This document shows positions 21,843-34,327 of a stretch of 64,000 bases of DNA, piece after piece (the first letter of the stretch is position 1; every line of letters begins with the position of its first letter). Below the pieces are notes generated by a model that was not told the origin of the DNA, ran no database searches, and saw only the letters and a list, made by a program, of their open reading frames with translations. This DNA comes from Metallyticus violacea. Its lineage: Eukaryota > Arthropoda > Insecta > Mantodea > Metallyticidae. A program made the translations under genes and the position numbers. Location of the stretch: assembly GCA_030762175.1 (NCBI GenBank), contig CM060831.1, forward strand, positions 82,801,501 to 82,865,500, read 5' to 3'.

Positions 21843-23710
21843 AACATGTTCTGACATATTAATCAGTATTTGAAGTATAGTGTCACCTAATACTGACCTC
21901 ATATATATATTCAATTTCACTATTTCCAACTTCTAATAAGTTTACAACCCTATTTATTTGTGTGTTCTTCAGCAGTTACAATTTAATGAGAACTAATGGA
22001 AAGTTCTATATAAGTGTGGAATTCATATATAAGTAAATTCAAGTTATGTACAATATATATAATGCTACTTGAATCCATAAACTGAATATAGATATATGAA
22101 ATTAAGGTTAGATACGAAAAATTTCAGATTTTGGCTAGGAATCAAAATATGAATCTTTGAGTTACTGTGCAAATGCAGATAATTTATCCGAAATAACCTC
22201 AAAAAAATTCCAATAGAGTGCTTAACTATAAAGTGCGGGCCACAAGCATTATAACTGCTTCTTAAGGATACTTCTATAAAAAGATTATCTTAGAGATCTC
22301 CAGGGTACTCATTTGGGCAGACTGCAGGTAGATTTGGCAAAAGAAGAGCATTGGCACAGTAAATTAAAGACCTGCAATTCAAGCAATAGTACTTGTCTTA
22401 CAGAAATTCCAAACCTTACACTTAACAGATGGTATAAATAAAATCACGTTTAAAATATACATAATACTAATCTCTATTCCCATTTGAATGGTAATAGGCT
22501 ATTTAGGAGATTTTCAGTTAATTAATGACAGGAGCTTAAAACTATATCAAAGCAAGAAACTGGCAGTAATACAAATTATGATTTTAAAACAAAACCTGGC
22601 ATGGACATCAAACAAGAATAAAGACTGTCACTGTACAAAACACACGTACACAATGTTTGTGTGTTAAGTGGCTACATTAAACAAACTTTAAAAAATAATA
22701 AAATGGCATATTTGTTGCCCAACATTTATTTCAGTTCAGTACAGAATGCAAATAAAAATGAATTTTTTTCAGAATTCATTTTGATTTTTTAATGGCTAAA
22801 TAGACCTATTCCAGACAGATACAGAATTTTATAACAGAATTATTCCTCTATAAAACCACAAAACAGTATGTTTTTTCTTGGGATTAGTTCCTGATTTACC
22901 CTTTTAGCTTTCATACTATTGGCATAGTTCAATGACATCATTCAATGATATGTATCTTGGTGTATGTCAGAAAAAGTGCTGATAATATTGGTTATTAGCA
23001 TCAAGGTATGTTTCCACAGGCACCTCCATGTTATTGAAGGTATTTAACCTAAGCCAGTAGACCAACCTCAATTTTACCCTTTAGTTTTCTTTGAGCTTCT
23101 GAGAGTATGTTGCTTATTGCAATGCACATTTCTTTCATCGTGCTCCATAGGCAATATAACCATATCATGTTAAGGTTAGGCACAACTGGTGATCATTGTC
23201 CTTCAGAAATGGCAAAATTTTCTAACAAAGAAAACATTCAGGGCTTGCTGACATCATGCTACTAAGAATAGCAAGCACAAGGATTCTTGTTCCCCAAATG
23301 TTTCACAAGCTCATGTTTATACCAATTTAGACTGTGATATCCAGTATGAATGTAGAACACCCCATGATACATCATACCAAACATTTCATCTCATAACAGG
23401 TGTCTCAAATTCACTGTGAGGATTCTCACTAACAAAATACAAACATTCAACATACGGATATCTCTACTTGAATAGAACCATACATTACTGGAAAATCACA
23501 TGTAGTATCAAATTTGATCAGGTAAAATGATATACTTCAGAAGTCAATTATATGAGATTCTTCTCTTTGTTAGGTGGTTTTAATTTGTGCACAGTAGCAA
23601 TATGATCTACATGTAGCTTTTTTTCTTCATTTTGTTGACACCTGCAACATTTTACATTTTACATAGCGACATCTGTGGAGAGGCATTGGAAAAATGGCAA
23701 ATATTGAATA
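21703..23710. repeat. 2.1 kb duplicated segment, copy 2
   Basis: Partner of 3021-5170. Apart from the PLE tail at the left and the mariner 5' end at the right, 22200-23570 holds no recognised gene. Its sense is the same as copy 1. Confidence 0.85.
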
Positions 23711-24780
23711 CCCTGCAGTTTTTAATACTTTTTAAGGGATACAATGCAACAGTAATTCATTCATATGTGACAAACATTCTAGGGGACTCCATCATTTTCA
23801 ACCTTCTCCAAGTGGAACAAGGAGTTTAAATTTAGTTGTAAATGCTTGGAAGATGACCCATGCAGTGGAAAACTAAAATCCAGGAAAACTTCAGAAAATA
23901 CCTATGAAGTGAGCAATGTGGTTCTGGAGGATTGCCAATAACAGGTATCTGAAATTGCTGAAGACCTGGACATTTCAGGAGAATGTGTATTTCAAACTTT
24001 GGAAAGAATTGTACTTGAAAAAATAATCAGCAAGATATTTGCTGCAATTGCTGAATCAGAACCAAAATAAAATCAGAATGCAAATCACTCAGCAAAGATT
24101 GGCTCGCATTCAGAAAGATCCCGCCAACTTTATGCATGCGTTCGTGATCATTGCTAAAATAAGAGTGCACAACAACACACCTGGAACAAAACAGCAGCCT
24201 AAACAATGGAAGAGTCGTTCCACACTGCCAAAGAAGGCCATGCATATGAAATTGCCTGGGAAGACCATGGCATTGGTTTTTGAGATGCCAAGGGTGAAGT
24301 GCTAATTGATTATCTTCCCTAAGGAACTCTATCACTGTAGCATAGCATACTAATAATTTGGATTTACTGAAGACAAAATTACATGAGATTTATCAAAGAA
24401 GAACATCATCTTGCATCAAGACAATGGTTGCACTCACACATGTGTTGTTGCAAAGGCGACAATCAATCAAGTGGGGTATGATTCATTGCCACATCCACCT
24501 TGTTCCCCTGACTTGTCTACTTTCAACATCCATCACTTTCCTCAAATGATAAAATTCCTGGGTGCAAAGAAATTTTCATCCAATTAAGAGTTTAAATCAT
24601 CAGTCCAGGCATATTTTGCAAGCCTGGAAGAATCTGACTTTTGTGATGGGATAAAGGCTTTGGAATATCACTGGACAAAGTGCATTAGAAGAGCTGGAAC
24701 TATCTTGAAAACAATTATAACTTCAGAAAGCTGTGCCATCATTTTGTGCTTCATTCTGAAAACTTCTTAAATGACAGTTA
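23573..24780 (+). pseudogene. Mariner transposase relic (mariner-C)
   Basis: The likely start is ATGGCAAATATTGAATAC at 23694. Shifting frames give GDSIIFN (N-terminal helix-turn-helix region), CLEDDPCSGKLKSRKTSEN (23850), VLEDCQ..VSEIAEDLDISGECVF (23920-23990), HQDNGCTHTCVVAKATINQ (24413, first part of the catalytic core, normally HxDNAPxH), HPPCSPDLSTFN (24498) and ALEYHWTKCIRRAG (24655). A mariner transposase is normally about 345 residues, which the length fits. Many frameshifts. The second catalytic Asp of the motif DNxxxH is present; SPDLxxxD has lost its final D. Confidence 0.85.
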
Positions 24781-24789
24781 TAGGTAGAG

Positions 24790-25690
24790 ACTGAGTTTAC
24801 ATTGATAAAACTTTTAATCAATAGTCCTATTGGTGTAATTATTTCATTTATAGCAGATCCTCTTAGATTATTTTCTGTTTGGAATTTTCAGCTTTACTTA
24901 AAATTGTATGACTTACAACAATGGAACACTATTAAGTTTTCATACATCTACAAAATGCATATATTTATGATTTTTATTGCCTTAAATGAAAAGACCCCCC
25001 CAAAAATAGTGCAAAATAATATACTTTGCAAAATAACTTTCTAATAAAATCAGTGGTAAAGAATGCAACTAATGGATAGCAACAAAATGAATCGTCTTAA
25101 GTTACTATTCCAGAAAGATCATATTTTTCATTTGTGTTCAAGAAGTGTTCCTCTATCGCTATAAAAAGTGTTTTTCTTTTTCTTTTTTTCTTTTTCCCTG
25201 GATAAATTTAGTCAGTTTAGAAGAGTAAGACATTAAGATGGTGGGGGCACTCTCTTTCATTCAGACAATGATGTGGCTCTTATGGACATTTCATCAAGTT
25301 CTAATGATCTCAGTATATGAACAACCTAAAGAAATATGTCCACTAAAATGAATATTATCATTTTCATTTTGATTGAATACTATGATTCCCTTGTCCTGGT
25401 ACTACATTCTGTTCTGTTGTTAGCTATAAAATATCTGTCCTTATCTTTAAGTTAAAAATAGTAAGAACCAAAAGGCAATTTAAACTCTGTTCTTTTATAA
25501 GAATAACATCACATAGCAAATGTACTGACTGGTTTTTGCAAATGGGCAACAGTTTATTCTTATCACTTGTTTTATATTACTTTAAAATGTTATATGTGCT
25601 CCTTATAATTTGTACTTATGGGCTCAAATGTTTCCCTTGCTGAATATTTGGATAAAACATGCACATTAATATTAGTAAAAACAGAGCAGT
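24790..25690. other. No gene recognised
   Basis: AT-rich, with short unrelated open frames only (the longest 24802-25044 on the plus strand). I read it as intron of zinc-finger gene A. Confidence 0.5.
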
Positions 25691-25697
25691 GATTTAC

Positions 25698-25774
25698 CTT
25701 GTATCACTAGGTGGTAAATTTAATTCTTCAACTTTGATCTTCTTCACTAAATCTCGGACAAACCCTTTCTCCTC
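25698..25774 (-). CDS. Zinc-finger gene A, coding exon 3 (77 bases)
   Basis: Flanked by an acceptor (tttgtcatag) and a donor (acaag|gtaaat). Between them is one open frame without stops, EEKGFVRDLVKKIKVEELNL followed by PPSDT, ending with AG, the first two bases of a codon. The finger exon at 8266 begins with G, giving an arginine codon and an unbroken frame. The entry phase (0) equals the exit phase of the exon at 34187. The KIKVEEL motif is like the IKEE-type acidic segments in N-terminal exons of arthropod multi-finger genes. The polypyrimidine tract at the acceptor is weak. Too short for ordinary ORF listing; transcript data would settle it. Confidence 0.6.
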
Positions 25775-25999
25775 CTATGACAAATGGTTTATTTCAGTAT
25801 AAGCCAGTTAATATTATATTAATATGCATGAATGAATTAATAATATCTCCACAAAAAAAATATTATTTTTATCAATTAGCTAGCATCAGATGACCTCCAT
25901 CTTTGGCTTATCACTGATTATGCATTGGAATTTCCTGAAGACTTGGGTCTACCTACATATACAATTTCTTCAAACTAATAATTCCCTTATTTCTAAACT

Positions 26000-27780
26000 A
26001 CCTTTACTCCCATATTAAAAAAAAAATAGGTTAAACAAAGCAAAATATATCAAATTTAGCTCTACACAACTAAGCTCTCTCATACCTCAATCATCAGGTT
26101 ACATGTATGGTAAGGGTCTCTAAAATATCACTATTTTTACAACTGTGTGTGCCCTCAAGTTCCTTCCTTAACATTCTCAGTTATTATACCTTACTTTTCC
26201 TAAAAAGTCCCCAATCATGTTTATTTTCTCTACTCTCATTTCTGTCAAAATTTTAATGGCCACTATATTTTGTTGTGCAACATTTTTCATACTAGATACT
26301 GTCCCTCCCTCCACTTTTTTACCATTTCACATTCTATTAGACATCCACTTTCCCACCTTAAAATAATTTCTTAATAATTTTAAATACAGTAACACTGTAA
26401 GCATCCGTGCAAGACCTATTCCTCTGATTGATCACAATTATCTATGCATTTCTCCCATACCCAATTTTTTTTAACTATTTTACATTACAAAGTCTAAAGA
26501 ACTTTTATCTTTAAAGCTACCTCAAATCTCTTGATTCTCTATATCTTCTATCCTCTGCCTTGCTTGTCTCCAAAATTCACTGACATACTTTCACGCAGTC
26601 TTCATACATCTGCCATTCCAAGATTTTGAAACAGTCTCCCCACCTACTCAAGTACCATCTCTCTCTTCCCAACACATCTCTTTGGTACTTAAAACATTCT
26701 TTTAGTATATTGTGTTATATAATTTTAAACATCTGTGCAAATATTTCAAGATTCTCTCCACTATTATATCTTTCATTACTACTCCTGTGTTCTCTCTTGC
26801 AGAACATAAGAGACATTGCTGTCTAAGTGAAACAGACAAATCAACCATCACTAAAAATACTCTCTAGCTGACAAAAATCAGTTTTCACGATACTGACATA
26901 TTAGCTTCAATATCTGATTATCATCATCGCTTGTAATGGGAGACAGCTGAGATTTACAAACATAGAAACAATTTTAACAAGGAGGAAGCTCTGAAATTGC
27001 TGTCAGCATGGTATCTGGCCTTACTAAATACCAAGACAAAGAAACCATGCAAACCAATCAGCAATCATACCCTGCTGGAAATCCCCAGAAACTCCAGGTT
27101 AGATCCAGCCCCTTTAACAAAGCAGACCAATCAGAGCTCAGATTCACAGGCACCCCTTCTAGCAACAAGGCAGTAACTGTCTCAGCTCCAAGATCATCTT
27201 GAGCACAACACTGAAATGTGCACCACAGTTGCCAATGAAACATCTTGGAAGATGAAGGAGGAGACCATTACAGCTTTACAGCCTGGAAGACTCAGTTCAT
27301 ATTATTGACACTTGTCAACAATATGAGAGCCTTCGTTCTACAATTTCCTTACTACTATTTCAGTTCTTCTGCCAAACTCAACCCTCTCTTTGCTTCCGCA
27401 GAAGTTCTCTATAAAAGATTGTATGTACATCAATTTTGGTTCATCCCTTTGACACTCCCCAAATTTCTACCCCATACATCATCTTTGACTCAACCACTTC
27501 CTCAATAAATCAGCAAAAAGCAATTCTGATATTTCCTCCTGGAAAGTGCCTATTATTTTTCATAATCTTATCTACATATGAATAAACTAAATAATATTGG
27601 GCTCACTTTACATCCTTGCTTTAAATTCAAATTTTGCTGTTCATAAACTTTGGTTCTGTTACTTTCATATCCGACACAAAACTTGATACCTTCATATAAT
27701 TTATTAAGCCTATACCAACTTGCAGGAGAAATGTTAAAATAAAATAAGAAAATCACACACACAGAGCAAAAAGACATGTG
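26000..27780 (-). pseudogene. LINE relic related to LINE-R, antisense
   Basis: Reads NLKQGCKVSPILFSLFI at 27575-27630 on the minus strand, a reverse transcriptase palm motif, preceded by WYRLNKLYEGIK. Near 26480-26580 IEDIENQEI(x)GSFKDKSSL matches the C-terminal region of the LINE-R fragment at 18879-19316. Very broken. The stretch 26860-27290 shows no LINE homology and is richer in G and C; it may be an inserted element of unknown type. Confidence 0.55.
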
Positions 27781-27799
27781 TCAGAGCAAAAATACTGAT

Positions 27800-28540
27800 A
27801 AAAAATAAATCTGTTATATATACAAATATTAATCTAATTTTACTATTCTTAATGTGTATTTTCTTCCTCATATGCAAGTCTCCAAGCTTGGAAAAATATC
27901 TTAATTACCTTTACAAGAATAATAATTTAGAACTATTTATAATGAATGTCCAGATAACATTTTGGTGTTTTTTTGCTGCAACATTAACATTAACTTCTTA
28001 CATGTGTACATTTGGGTGATATTTGTAGTATTTACAACTTCTAACATTAAAACCTTCATTTTTAAATGGATATTATCGAAACAAAAGGGGGAAAAGTGCA
28101 AATTAACATCCAATAGTGGAATTTTAAAGGGGTTATAAGGAGATTAAAAAAAGGAATATATTACTATTTTCTTTTACATTTTATTGCACTAAAAGAAAAT
28201 TTACTTAACTACATTTGACACCACTTCAAAATATTTGACAGCCAGATTATCTCATCCAATATAAATATAAATAAAATGACTGATCTACATCAACAGAACC
28301 AGTGGTGAAAACTTGCTTTATACCCTGATCTCTAACTTGACAATTTATTCAATGTCCAGATTTTTACATAACCTTAGCCTAATATGGTTTTCTGCAAACT
28401 GTTTATGATGACTGCCAACACACTGTGTTACCTTTCCTCTACAAATTCCCCTTATCTCTGTGTGATGACTTAGCCAGAAAATGGAATTTGTGCATTGCAT
28501 ACACATATTAGTAAAATTAACAAAATTTTAAAAAAATAGT
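27800..28540. other. No gene recognised
   Basis: AT-rich sequence with no open frame or repeat I could name; read as intron. Confidence 0.4.
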
Positions 28541-28544
28541 AAAG

Positions 28545-29283
28545 AAGAACACATTAAAGAATACAAACAAATAGAAAGAACAGCGATTAAAAATGGTTAT
28601 AACAAAGAATTAGTACACAATAAAATTACACAAATTCAAGAGGCAAAAACTTATTAAAGAAACGATAACACTTTTAGCATGAAAAGATTAGCTAATTTTT
28701 AAAAATAATTTACATATCCATGGGCTTCAAAAAATTTCAGAATATTCTTAAAGATTTTAATATCAGGTTAGCACCTGTAAACAAATTTAATGTTAAAAAT
28801 CTCCTGATAGACAATGTTAATGACAAGAGAAATAAGCAATATTTATAAAACAAGTTGTGCAGAATGTGAAAAAAATTTACACTGGAAAAACAAAGAAAAA
28901 CATAAGCACAATGTTAATTCAGGAACATGAAATAAAAGCAGATGGAGAAATCAACAGTGGCATCTCATTTCTGAACAGGAAACCACGACATATTCAATAA
29001 AGCAAACTTATTAAAATCAGTGCAAGGACCTACAGAATTAGCAACATGAGAGAAAATCTACATTTACAAGTACAAATGAGCTTCAACACTTCTGCAGATG
29101 AAAGCATAAACTTTAAGTTCATCATACCTCCACCATAGCAGATTACACATTCCCACAGCATTATCGGATTATCTTGCAGTCGACAATGAGCACAAAGGGT
29201 TCATGAAACTGGTTCTACATATTATAAACAATAAGTGGAAAAAAGAGTATTGGCTCGACTCAATCATACAATTATCTCAATTA
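28545..29283 (+). pseudogene. Penelope-like element: linker, GIY-YIG endonuclease and 3' end
   Basis: EHIKEYKQIERTAIKNGYNK (28548-28607) is the linker after the reverse transcriptase. SNIYKTSCAECEK (28830-28870) followed by IYTGKTKKNI is the GIY-YIG core with the cysteine pair typical of PLEs. KANLLKSVQGPTELAT (29000) matches the minus-strand PLE at 57288-57868. The 3' region (29180-29283) is a decayed version of the end at 30200-30324 and finishes with the same gactcaatcatacaatta type of sequence. Several stops. Confidence 0.75.
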
Positions 29284-29384
29284 ACTTTGTCATTATTTCT
29301 TGACATTTAAAGATGTTGCTTTAAACATGAAAAGAATAGAAATGTGAGGATAACATTTATTCCAGAAATATAGTGAAGTGGACA

Positions 29385-29460
29385 AGAGCCTTGTTCAAAT
29401 GGTTAGTATTGCTGACCGCTGTCTGGGAAGTCCCAGGTTCAATTCCCAGTGGCTGCTTAT
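29385..29460 (+). mobile_element. tRNA-like SINE head or tRNA pseudogene
   Basis: tgttcaaatggttagta resembles an A box and ggttcaattcc is a good B box 40 bases downstream. The T stem does not pair well, so it is not a functional tRNA gene. No clear SINE body was recognised after it. Confidence 0.4.
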
Positions 29461-30199
29461 TAATTTTTATAGGTTACGAACGTCGACCAAGTCTAATGAA
29501 AATAATTGGTTTCAGGAAAAAACATGTCTACAGAAACAGCCATAACTAAATTACTGAATTAAATTCAGCATGCAGTGGACAAAAATATACGAGAATAGGG
29601 AAATTTTTTTTAGACCTTACTAAAGGATATGATGTATTAGAACACAAAATCCTAATATCTAAGTTGTACAAATATGGAATTAGAAGAAACATGAATAGGT
29701 GGATTGATCCTATCTCACCAACAGAAAACAAATAGTGGATCTACAATATGAAAAAAAAAAACTGAGAATTAGTAATTATCAATCAAATACAAAATAAATT
29801 ATGAGAGGTGTTCCTCAAGGGTCAGTACTTGGGCCTCTGTTATTTTTAGTGTATATAAATGACCTGCCTAATAATATTCAAAAGGCTGATATGATTCTTT
29901 TTGCAGGTGATAAAAACATTCTTGTAAAAGGAGATAATGATACTGTATTGCTAAATAAAGTAAACATGATCATGAATAGCCTCAATGACTGGTTTAAAAT
30001 AAATGAACTAATCACAAACAATGAAAAAACTACTCCGACATTTCATAGATGGCAATGTAAAAAAAGTATTAAACCTCAAATTATATGTGATGGAAACAAT
30101 ATTGAGTACAAGGGAGAAACAAAATTCTTAGATATACATGTGAATGAAAACCTTAAATGGAATACTCACACTCGTCATTTAGCGACTAAACTTAGTTCT

Positions 30200-30324
30200 T
30201 AGAACTTTAGCCTGGCTGAAGATGGGAACTAAATGTTCTCGAAACCGGTTCCATACATTTATGAAAAGTAAGTGAAGCTTTAAGAGTGTGTAGTTCAACT
30301 GAATTATACAATGATATCAATTAA
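30200..30324 (+). mobile_element. 125 bp PLE 3' end inserted in LINE-K
   Basis: Flanked by the direct repeat ttagttct (30192-30199 and 30325-30332) and interrupting the LINE-K frame. It contains the hammerhead-like motif and ends gatatcaattaa, the same terminus as the PLE at 57288-57868. It is a strongly 5'-truncated insertion. Confidence 0.85.
30213..30253 (+). ncRNA. Hammerhead-like ribozyme motif of a PLE (best intact)
   Basis: TGG (helix I) - CTGAAGA - T - GGGAAC/TAAAT/GTTCTC (helix II with one G-T pair) - GAA - ACCGGT (2 bp helix III, AC/GT) - T - CCA (helix I, pairs with TGG). The CTGANGA and GAAA boxes of a hammerhead are complete. Such a short helix III is expected to fold poorly alone, as known for small PLE hammerheads that can act as dimers. 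Confidence 0.65.
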
Positions 30325-31259
30325 TTAGTTCTGTTTGCTATATGCTTAAAAGTCTAAAAAGGACACTGAATTTATTAGGATTGAAAAATTTATATTTTTC
30401 TCATTTTCATAGTCAATTAAAATATGGAATAAAATTTTGGGGTGAAAAATGTGATACAGTATTTAAAATTCAGAAGAGAGCAATGAGAATTATAAATGGA
30501 ATAGATAGTATGACATTCTGTACACCCTATTTTAGGAAACATAATATACTACCATTAGCCTGCCTCTTTATAATTGAGGTCATAAACCATATTAAGAGAC
30601 ATCACGAAGAATTATGTACTCAAATAGATATTCATTCTCATAATACAAGAAGGAAAAATGACCTTCATGTTAAGATATGCAGGACAAATATTTTAAAAAA
30701 TAATCTCACAAATGTAGGCATTAAAATGTATAACAAACTACCAATATATATTACAGAAATAACCAATATAAAACAATTTAATAAAGAAATTAAAGCGTTT
30801 CTACTACAACATACCTTTTATTCAGTAAGTGAATATATGAACTTTAAAAACGGCATATTGTGAATCTAGTATAACTTCTAAACTTGTACAATGCTTATAT
30901 TATATTTCGAACGGCCACCGCCACCACCAACACCACTACTGGAACTGAACTTTCAACATGATGTGCCATTTTGTTTTATTTACCTAAAACATTATGTTTT
31001 AATTCTGATAAGAATGAATAATAAACTGGTAGTAGGTCATGGATTTTTGTCAATGTAAAACATTAAAGTATTACAAGGTATTGTTAACCCTGATCAAGAA
31101 AATAGTACATTTAACAGAAAGGTTTTATCTATTTTTGAACAGTCACCTTGTAAATCAATACATTTAGTTTGATGACTTTCCAACTTATTTATACCCTCAG
31201 TAAAATAAGAATTGTCCAAATTTGGAAAGTACAACCTGTATCAGCTTCAATTTCATCAT

Positions 31260-32030
31260 TTGATGTGAATCTTTGTCTACCCATCCATTTCTTTAGGTTT
31301 GGGGAATGAAAAGTAATCCCTGGGAGAAAATCCAGTGAAAATGGTGGATGTGAAGCACTTGGAAGCAAAGACCATCAGTTTTATAGCAACAATTACTGAC
31401 ATGTGTGAAGGTGTATTATTGTGATGAAAAAGAACATTTTGCAAAATGTGAACATTTAGCCTTAATAACGAAGCATAATACTCCCCAATGATAGTTTTGA
31501 CCTTCTGGAGGAGTCTATAAGCATTAGAACATGAGAATCCCACACAACAGTAGTCATTTCTTTTACTGCAGATGGAACCATTTTTGCTTTCTTTGGTGTA
31601 CTTTCATCTGTTGCCACCCACTGTTTACACTGCTACTTCTCTGGCACATATGATGAATCCATATTTAAACTATGGTTATGAAACATTGGGGGACTTCCTG
31701 GAATTGCATTTAAAAAAATCTAAACCCTATTAGGAAATGTTCATTCATATGTGTATTTAGTCCATTGTTAACAAACGTTGCACCCATCAAGGGAAACCTA
31801 TGTCATACTCAAAACTTTTGTTAAATGTAGTGGGCATAGTCTATCGAGCTCTTTGCAATGTCAGCCAACTCACATGCCTTCAATTCGCAAATAGTGAGAA
31901 TGGCATTGTGAATTTTTGTCACAATTTCATTGGTCATAGCGGTTTTGGGACTGCCTGAGCATTCATCATCTTGAATAGATAAACGACCATGCATTGTCAC
32001 TGAATATTTTTTCTTCCTCAGTGGTCTGAA
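31260..32030 (-). pseudogene. Mariner transposase relic (mariner-B)
   Basis: Minus strand: GRLSIQDDECSGSPKTAMTN (31975) and LTICELKACELAD (31875) from the DNA-binding half; then TIIGEYYASLLRLN (31475) and VLFHHNNTPSHMSV (31430), where the catalytic HHDNAPAH has lost its Asp (D to N); and FSPRDYFSFPKPKEMDG (31310). The length is close to a full mariner but with several frameshifts. Confidence 0.8.
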
Positions 32031-32650
32031 CAAGTGATAATCACGGGAGATAAATCAGGACTGTAAGGAGGGTACTCTAGAGGTGCACAGTGAATTTCCA
32101 TTAATTGATCCTGGCTTATGGCTGATGTATGTGTTCCTGTTGTCATCCAGAGGCAGGACGTCATATGGGTTGTGGGTATCCTTTGTTCTGACAGGTAGCT
32201 CTCACACCATTAACAGTTTGCAGCAATAGGCCACATTCACACTCATTCATTTGTGAAGGAAATCTGTGACCAGCACAGCTTTGGAGTTCCAAAACATGAT
32301 TTCAATAACTTTTCTGGGTGACAGGCAAGTTTTGGTCTTAACCAGATCACATTCCCCACAATTTCATATTTATATTCATCTAATCACCAGTCACAATTCT
32401 GATCAAAAACTGCTCACTTAAACTTTCTTACTCAAACTGATCCAGAAGCCTCTGACAGATGTCCTGTACAGCATTTTTACCTTCATTAATGAGGAGATGT
32501 GGGGCCCATCTCACTAACACTTTCTGAAATCCTAGTTCTTCAATAACAATGGTATGGTAATTCCACACTTATGTGTGCCTCTTAAGTGATTTTGAGCACA
32601 CTTAAGCATTGATCACCTAATACTATATTACAAATGGCCTGAATGTTGTC
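32030..32650 (-). pseudogene. Mariner transposase relic (mariner-A), fused to mariner-B
   Basis: Minus strand: FQKVLVRWAPHLLINEGK (32530), CQRLLDQFE, FLIRIVTGD (32400), then PPYSPDLSP (32060) and DYHLFRPLRKK (32025). The catalytic C-terminal half runs straight into the DNA-binding half of mariner-B at about 32010, with no spacer. Confidence 0.65.
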
Positions 32651-32719
32651 CTGAGTGATGATTGTCTATGAAGTATCTGTTGAATCGCTTCCCTCCACTC
32701 ATTCCAGCTAACCACCACT

Positions 32720-33563
32720 ATGGCCCCATCCTCTTTAACTCCCAGAGAACCAATTTATGATTTAAATTTGAATGACTGTTGTACCATAGAAAATGATAAG
32801 GCAGTACAACATGGAATAGAATATGAAATTAAAGGGGCACTCTGCTTACATCCAGGGCCCTGCTCCAGAAAGTATCGTTTTATACGTTACAGGTATATGG
32901 CCTGGTAACTTGTAGTTATTATTACAATTCTGTTCCATAAAGGTTTCTGCTATGCTAGTATTTTACAACTCCAACTTAAATATACACAGTAATATTTTTC
33001 GTTGTTCAGTTCCACAGAAGTCTGGCACTGGTAATTTGTATAAATTTCTCTACTAGTGTAGGAATATTGGTAACTTCAAATACTAGCACAATATTTATTA
33101 TCTTTTTATTTAATTATTTTGGAAGTCAATTGATGCAAAGGTACTGATGATAATGATGAATAGATAAGTATTTGTAGGTAAAGTGCAAATAAGGTACAGC
33201 TTATGACTGATATTGCTGTTTTCTGTTTCAAATGTATATTTCAGACAGCATCTTAATTAATGTATTTTTAAGGTTCTTGCCACAGGCCACAAAAATAATT
33301 TTTCATTCTTCATTCTCTTGTATAATAATTTCTTTTGACACAATTTTCCCAGTTTTTGCTTATGAGAATGAGACTGTCAAGCAATATAAATAAATATAAA
33401 GGATCAAATGGACTAATAAAATAAATGACCAAAAGTTATCAAGTAGCTCAATTCTTATGCCGTCTCTGGATAACTGAAATTGATGCTCCTAAATGTAGTT
33501 GTAAGGGAACACCATCTCAAGGTGGATTATGACTCTTAAATATCGATTAATGCATAACAAAAT

Positions 33564-33620
<57 letters not shown>

Positions 33621-34180
33621 CCTGAGAAAAATACAATACTCATTTAGCAGGAATGACAATAATATGCTCTGTGCATTAAAAATCTAAGGAGTTGTCATAA
33701 TCTAATTCAAGATATGGCAACATATGACAAACAGCTGTTCCTCCATCTGGCTCTTATGTGACCATCACCTGTAACTTTTACAAGGCCATACTTTTGTGGA
33801 ATTGGGCTAAGATGATCCTGTAGCACAGGTACACATTCACATGCCATACTTTTTTAATTAATTCAAAGTAATCATTCTGAATACATACGAATTATTCTTC
33901 TACTTTGTCACACAGTAATTATCCATAAGAACTAAGGCTGTCCATTTTCCACTGTAATAGCTACAACCAAAATTTGTCAAATCACAGAAGCAGTAAAACA
34001 AATAGTGTTATATGTATAAGGTCAATTTTACAACATACCACACACAAAATTAAATTATATATAGGTAACATAATGCTATTTCTGCATCCGTTTTATACAC
34101 CTATATGTTAGAACCTCATATAAGAAGAGAAAGTATACATTTTTAAAAGTATAGTCATATTTATAACAACACATTATGCC
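32720..34180. other. No gene recognised; contains a (TTA)n microsatellite
   Basis: A microsatellite of about 18 TTA units lies at 33567-33619. The rest is AT-rich with one 62-codon open frame (32720-32908, plus) that I do not recognise. Probably intron. Confidence 0.5.
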
Positions 34181-34186
34181 ATTTAC

Positions 34187-34327
34187 CTCATCTTTTAAGA
34201 AAGCAGCATAAGAATCTTCCTCTTCACTTTCTGGTTTCAGCTCACTTGAATATGTATCACAGATAAGCAACTCTTCTTTAATTTCTATTTTGTCATCCAC
34301 TTTGAATTCACTAATCTTCCTCTGAAA
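34187..34327 (-). CDS. Zinc-finger gene A, coding exon 2 (141 bases)
   Basis: Acceptor atttttttttccag (an alternative AG lies 6 bases inside and keeps the frame) and donor gatgag|gtaaat. The 47 codons are open: FQRKISEFKVDDKIEIKEEL, then LICDTYSSELKPESEEED and SYAAFLKDE. The acidic, IKEE-containing text is the kind found in linker exons before finger arrays in arthropods. Phase 0 on both sides, matching exon 1 (40960-41082) and exon 3 (25698-25774). The frame stays open for a while past both splice sites, so the edges rest on splice consensus. Confidence 0.65.

Larger units (their letters stand above)
29580..30865 (+). pseudogene. LINE-K: CR1/Jockey-like reverse transcriptase, relic
   Basis: FFLDLTKGYDVLEHKIL (29610), an open stretch 29801-30202 starting RGVPQGSVLGPLLFLVYIND with LFAGDKNI in place of the catalytic FADD, and a second open stretch 30342-30863. 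The latter has the C-terminal region FHSQLKYGIKFWGE, IQKRAMRIINGI and HNTRRKNDLH, known from CR1- and Jockey-like elements. The two open stretches are separated only by a 125 bp PLE end; without it they would be nearly continuous. The D to G change in the catalytic box would inactivate the enzyme. Confidence 0.8.

Noticed and set aside
27008..27243. Overlapping open frames on both strands
   Set aside because: No domain, no homologue recognised; the region is likely an inserted repeat in a LINE relic.
29385..29460. Possible functional tRNA gene
   Set aside because: Boxes A and B are present, but the T stem and acceptor stem do not pair, so I list it only as tRNA-like.
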